Shown here: positions 6,375 to 7,522 of the stretch, piece after piece
How the letters are laid out: each line of letters begins with the position of its first letter
Position numbering within the stretch: position 1 is the first letter of the stretch
From: Opitutia bacterium UBA3151
GTDB lineage: Bacteria > Verrucomicrobiota > Verrucomicrobiia > Opitutales > Seribacteraceae
Length of the DNA stretch: 7,522 bases
Direction: 5' to 3'
Assembly (NCBI GenBank): GCA_002364975.1
Contig: DEYT01000118.1
Coordinates: 1 to 7,522 of the forward strand
Made by a program: the position numbers and the translations under genes
Notes under the pieces: model-generated
The model's database searches: none
Seen by the model: the letters and a program-made list of their open reading frames with translations, nothing else
What the model was told of the DNA's origin: nothing

Positions 6375-7522
6375 ATGCCATCATCTCCTTCTCTTGTCCA
6401 AAACGAAAACCAACCAGCTTTCAAAAAAGAATCTGAGGATTCTGTTACATCCGCAAAATTAGATGGCAAAACTCTGCCCAGTAATGTAGATGCAGAACAA
6501 GGCTTGCTTGCGGCATGTATACTAGATGGCTCAGGTGAGGTTATTGCTAGGTGTATCGAGCAGGCTGTAAGCCCTGATCACTTTTACTTTCACAACCATC
6601 AACTTATTTTCGATGCCCTCCTTCAACTCCATCATGAAAATAAGGAGGCAGATGAAATTCTAATTGCGGAAAAGCTCTCCGCCTCCAATACCTTGGAGAA
6701 AATTGGCGGGAAAGATGCCTTATTTGAATTGTCTTCTAGGATAGACACTACGGCACATGCTCCCTATTGGCTGGATCTTGTTAAAGAAAAAGCAGTGTTA
6801 AGAAAGTGTATCTATGTGGGTTTCGAAATTATAGACGGAGCGAATCAAGTTCAAGGAGATATCGATGATTTTCTGGCTAGTATGGAGCAAAGAGTTTGCT
6901 CCTTGGGAGATGAGCAAAATGTTCGAACATCCGTTCCTTTTCGTGAGCCCATCCAGCATGCCATGGAGCAAATTCAAAGAATGCTTTCACATGAAGAAAT
7001 GGATGGGTTGCGTTCGGGTTACAAGGATTTGGATCAACTTACAAATGGATTTAAACCGGCAGAGATGATCGTAATTGCAGCTCGGCCTTCCGTGGGAAAG
7101 ACTAGCTTAGCCATGAATATTGTGGAAAATGTTGCTTTTGCACCAAAATATGAAGCTGATCCCAAGAATATCTTGGTTTTCAGTCTGGAAATGAGTGCAA
7201 CTTCTCTGGCAATGAGAATGATATGTGGCAGGGCGAAGGTAAATATGAACGACCTACGGCGTGGCTTTGTCCCTAAAAGAGATGCAGAAACTCTTAATGC
7301 CATAAGTAGAGAATTTCAGAAGGCTTCTTTGTGGGTAGATGACACCAGTGGTCTTAGTATAAATCAGATTCGTGCCAAAGCGAGGCGATTAAAAACAAGA
7401 AAGAAAATTCATTTGATTGTTATTGATTATCTTCAACTTATTTCTGGTGATGCTCGAGCTCAGTCTCGTGAAAACCAAATCTCCGAAATTTCGAGAGGAC
7501 TTAAGGCTATGGCTAAAGAACT
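6375..7522 (+). CDS. dnaB: Replicative DNA helicase DnaB (C-terminus cut by window edge)
   Basis: The frame opens at the ATG at 6375 and runs 382 codons to the window end without a stop; family members are about 450-510 residues, so the final part is missing. DnaB is the hexameric ATP-driven helicase at the replication fork. Residues 1-33 are a polar extension. Residues about 34-180 are the N-terminal primase-interacting domain (LPSNVDAEQGLLAACI; HFYFHNHQLIFDAL). The RecA-like motor domain starts near residue 211 (GLRSGYKDLDQLTNGF). Walker A is A236-RPSVGKTS244 with Lys242. E272 (FSLEMS) is the likely catalytic glutamate, and D351 (IVIDYLQL) marks Walker B. The next motif, RENQISEISRGLKAMAKEL, is where the window stops. 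No intein is seen in the visible Walker A region. The gene is last in the visible operon, 30 bp after rplI; the preceding purines (GAAGAGAAG) are at best a weak ribosome site. Confidence 0.96.
   Translation, partial: MPSSPSLVQNENQPAFKKESEDSVTSAKLDGKTLPSNVDAEQGLLAACILDGSGEVIARCIEQAVSPDHFYFHNHQLIFDALLQLHHENKEADEILIAEKLSASNTLEKIGGKDALFELSSRIDTTAHAPYWLDLVKEKAVLRKCIYVGFEIIDGANQVQGDIDDFLASMEQRVCSLGDEQNVRTSVPFREPIQHAMEQIQRMLSHEEMDGLRSGYKDLDQLTNGFKPAEMIVIAARPSVGKTSLAMNIVENVAFAPKYEADPKNILVFSLEMSATSLAMRMICGRAKVNMNDLRRGFVPKRDAETLNAISREFQKASLWVDDTSGLSINQIRAKARRLKTRKKIHLIVIDYLQLISGDARAQSRENQISEISRGLKAMAKE

Noticed and set aside
1..7522. Mobile elements, CRISPR arrays, tRNA/rRNA genes, defence or phage genes
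   Set aside because: No transposase motifs, regularly spaced repeats or RNA gene hallmarks were seen on either strand, and the gene content is metabolic and housekeeping.

Overview
The window looks like a piece of chromosome from a Verrucomicrobiota bacterium, probably a marine or Opitutae-like lineage. This rests on three things. A large protein at the left edge pairs an SGNH-like domain with the membrane-bound-dehydrogenase domain typical of Planctomycetes/Verrucomicrobia. A secreted sulfatase sits beside it. The DNA is moderately AT-rich, and genes are preceded by no convincing Shine-Dalgarno sequences. The assignment is inferred from gene content and memory of these families; no search was possible.

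Left part (1-3630): two divergently transcribed genes share a 165-bp control region (1975-2139). On the minus strand, one open frame runs without a stop from 1974 to the window edge (658 codons, truncated at its C-terminal end). It has an export signal, an SGNH-hydrolase-like domain lacking the usual Ser and Asp catalytic residues, and a PVC-type membrane-bound-dehydrogenase domain with two aspartate-rich DxDxDG-like loops. On the plus strand is a complete 496-residue secreted sulfatase with an intact formylglycine motif. Together they suggest periplasmic or surface breakdown of sulfated organic matter. Within the control region, the sulfatase promoter appears to place its transcription start on the ATG (leaderless), and a perfect 14-bp palindrome may be an operator.

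Middle (3631-3795): an intergenic stretch with weak inverted repeats and a good sigma70-type promoter (TTGCAT-17-TATAAA).

Right part (3796-7522): a tightly packed plus-strand housekeeping operon, rplY(ctc) - pth - rpsF - ssb - rplI - dnaB, with gaps of 17-30 bp and one ATGA overlap. It links ribosome proteins (L25, S6, L9) and peptidyl-tRNA recycling to the replication proteins SSB and the DnaB helicase (truncated by the window edge). rpsR (S18), which commonly lies between ssb and rplI, is absent. No RNA genes, insertion sequences, CRISPR arrays or phage genes were seen. I found no clear new multi-gene system. The points most worth checking are the apparently non-catalytic SGNH domain, the leaderless and Shine-Dalgarno-less gene starts, the missing rpsR, and a few intragenic hairpin or slippery sites.
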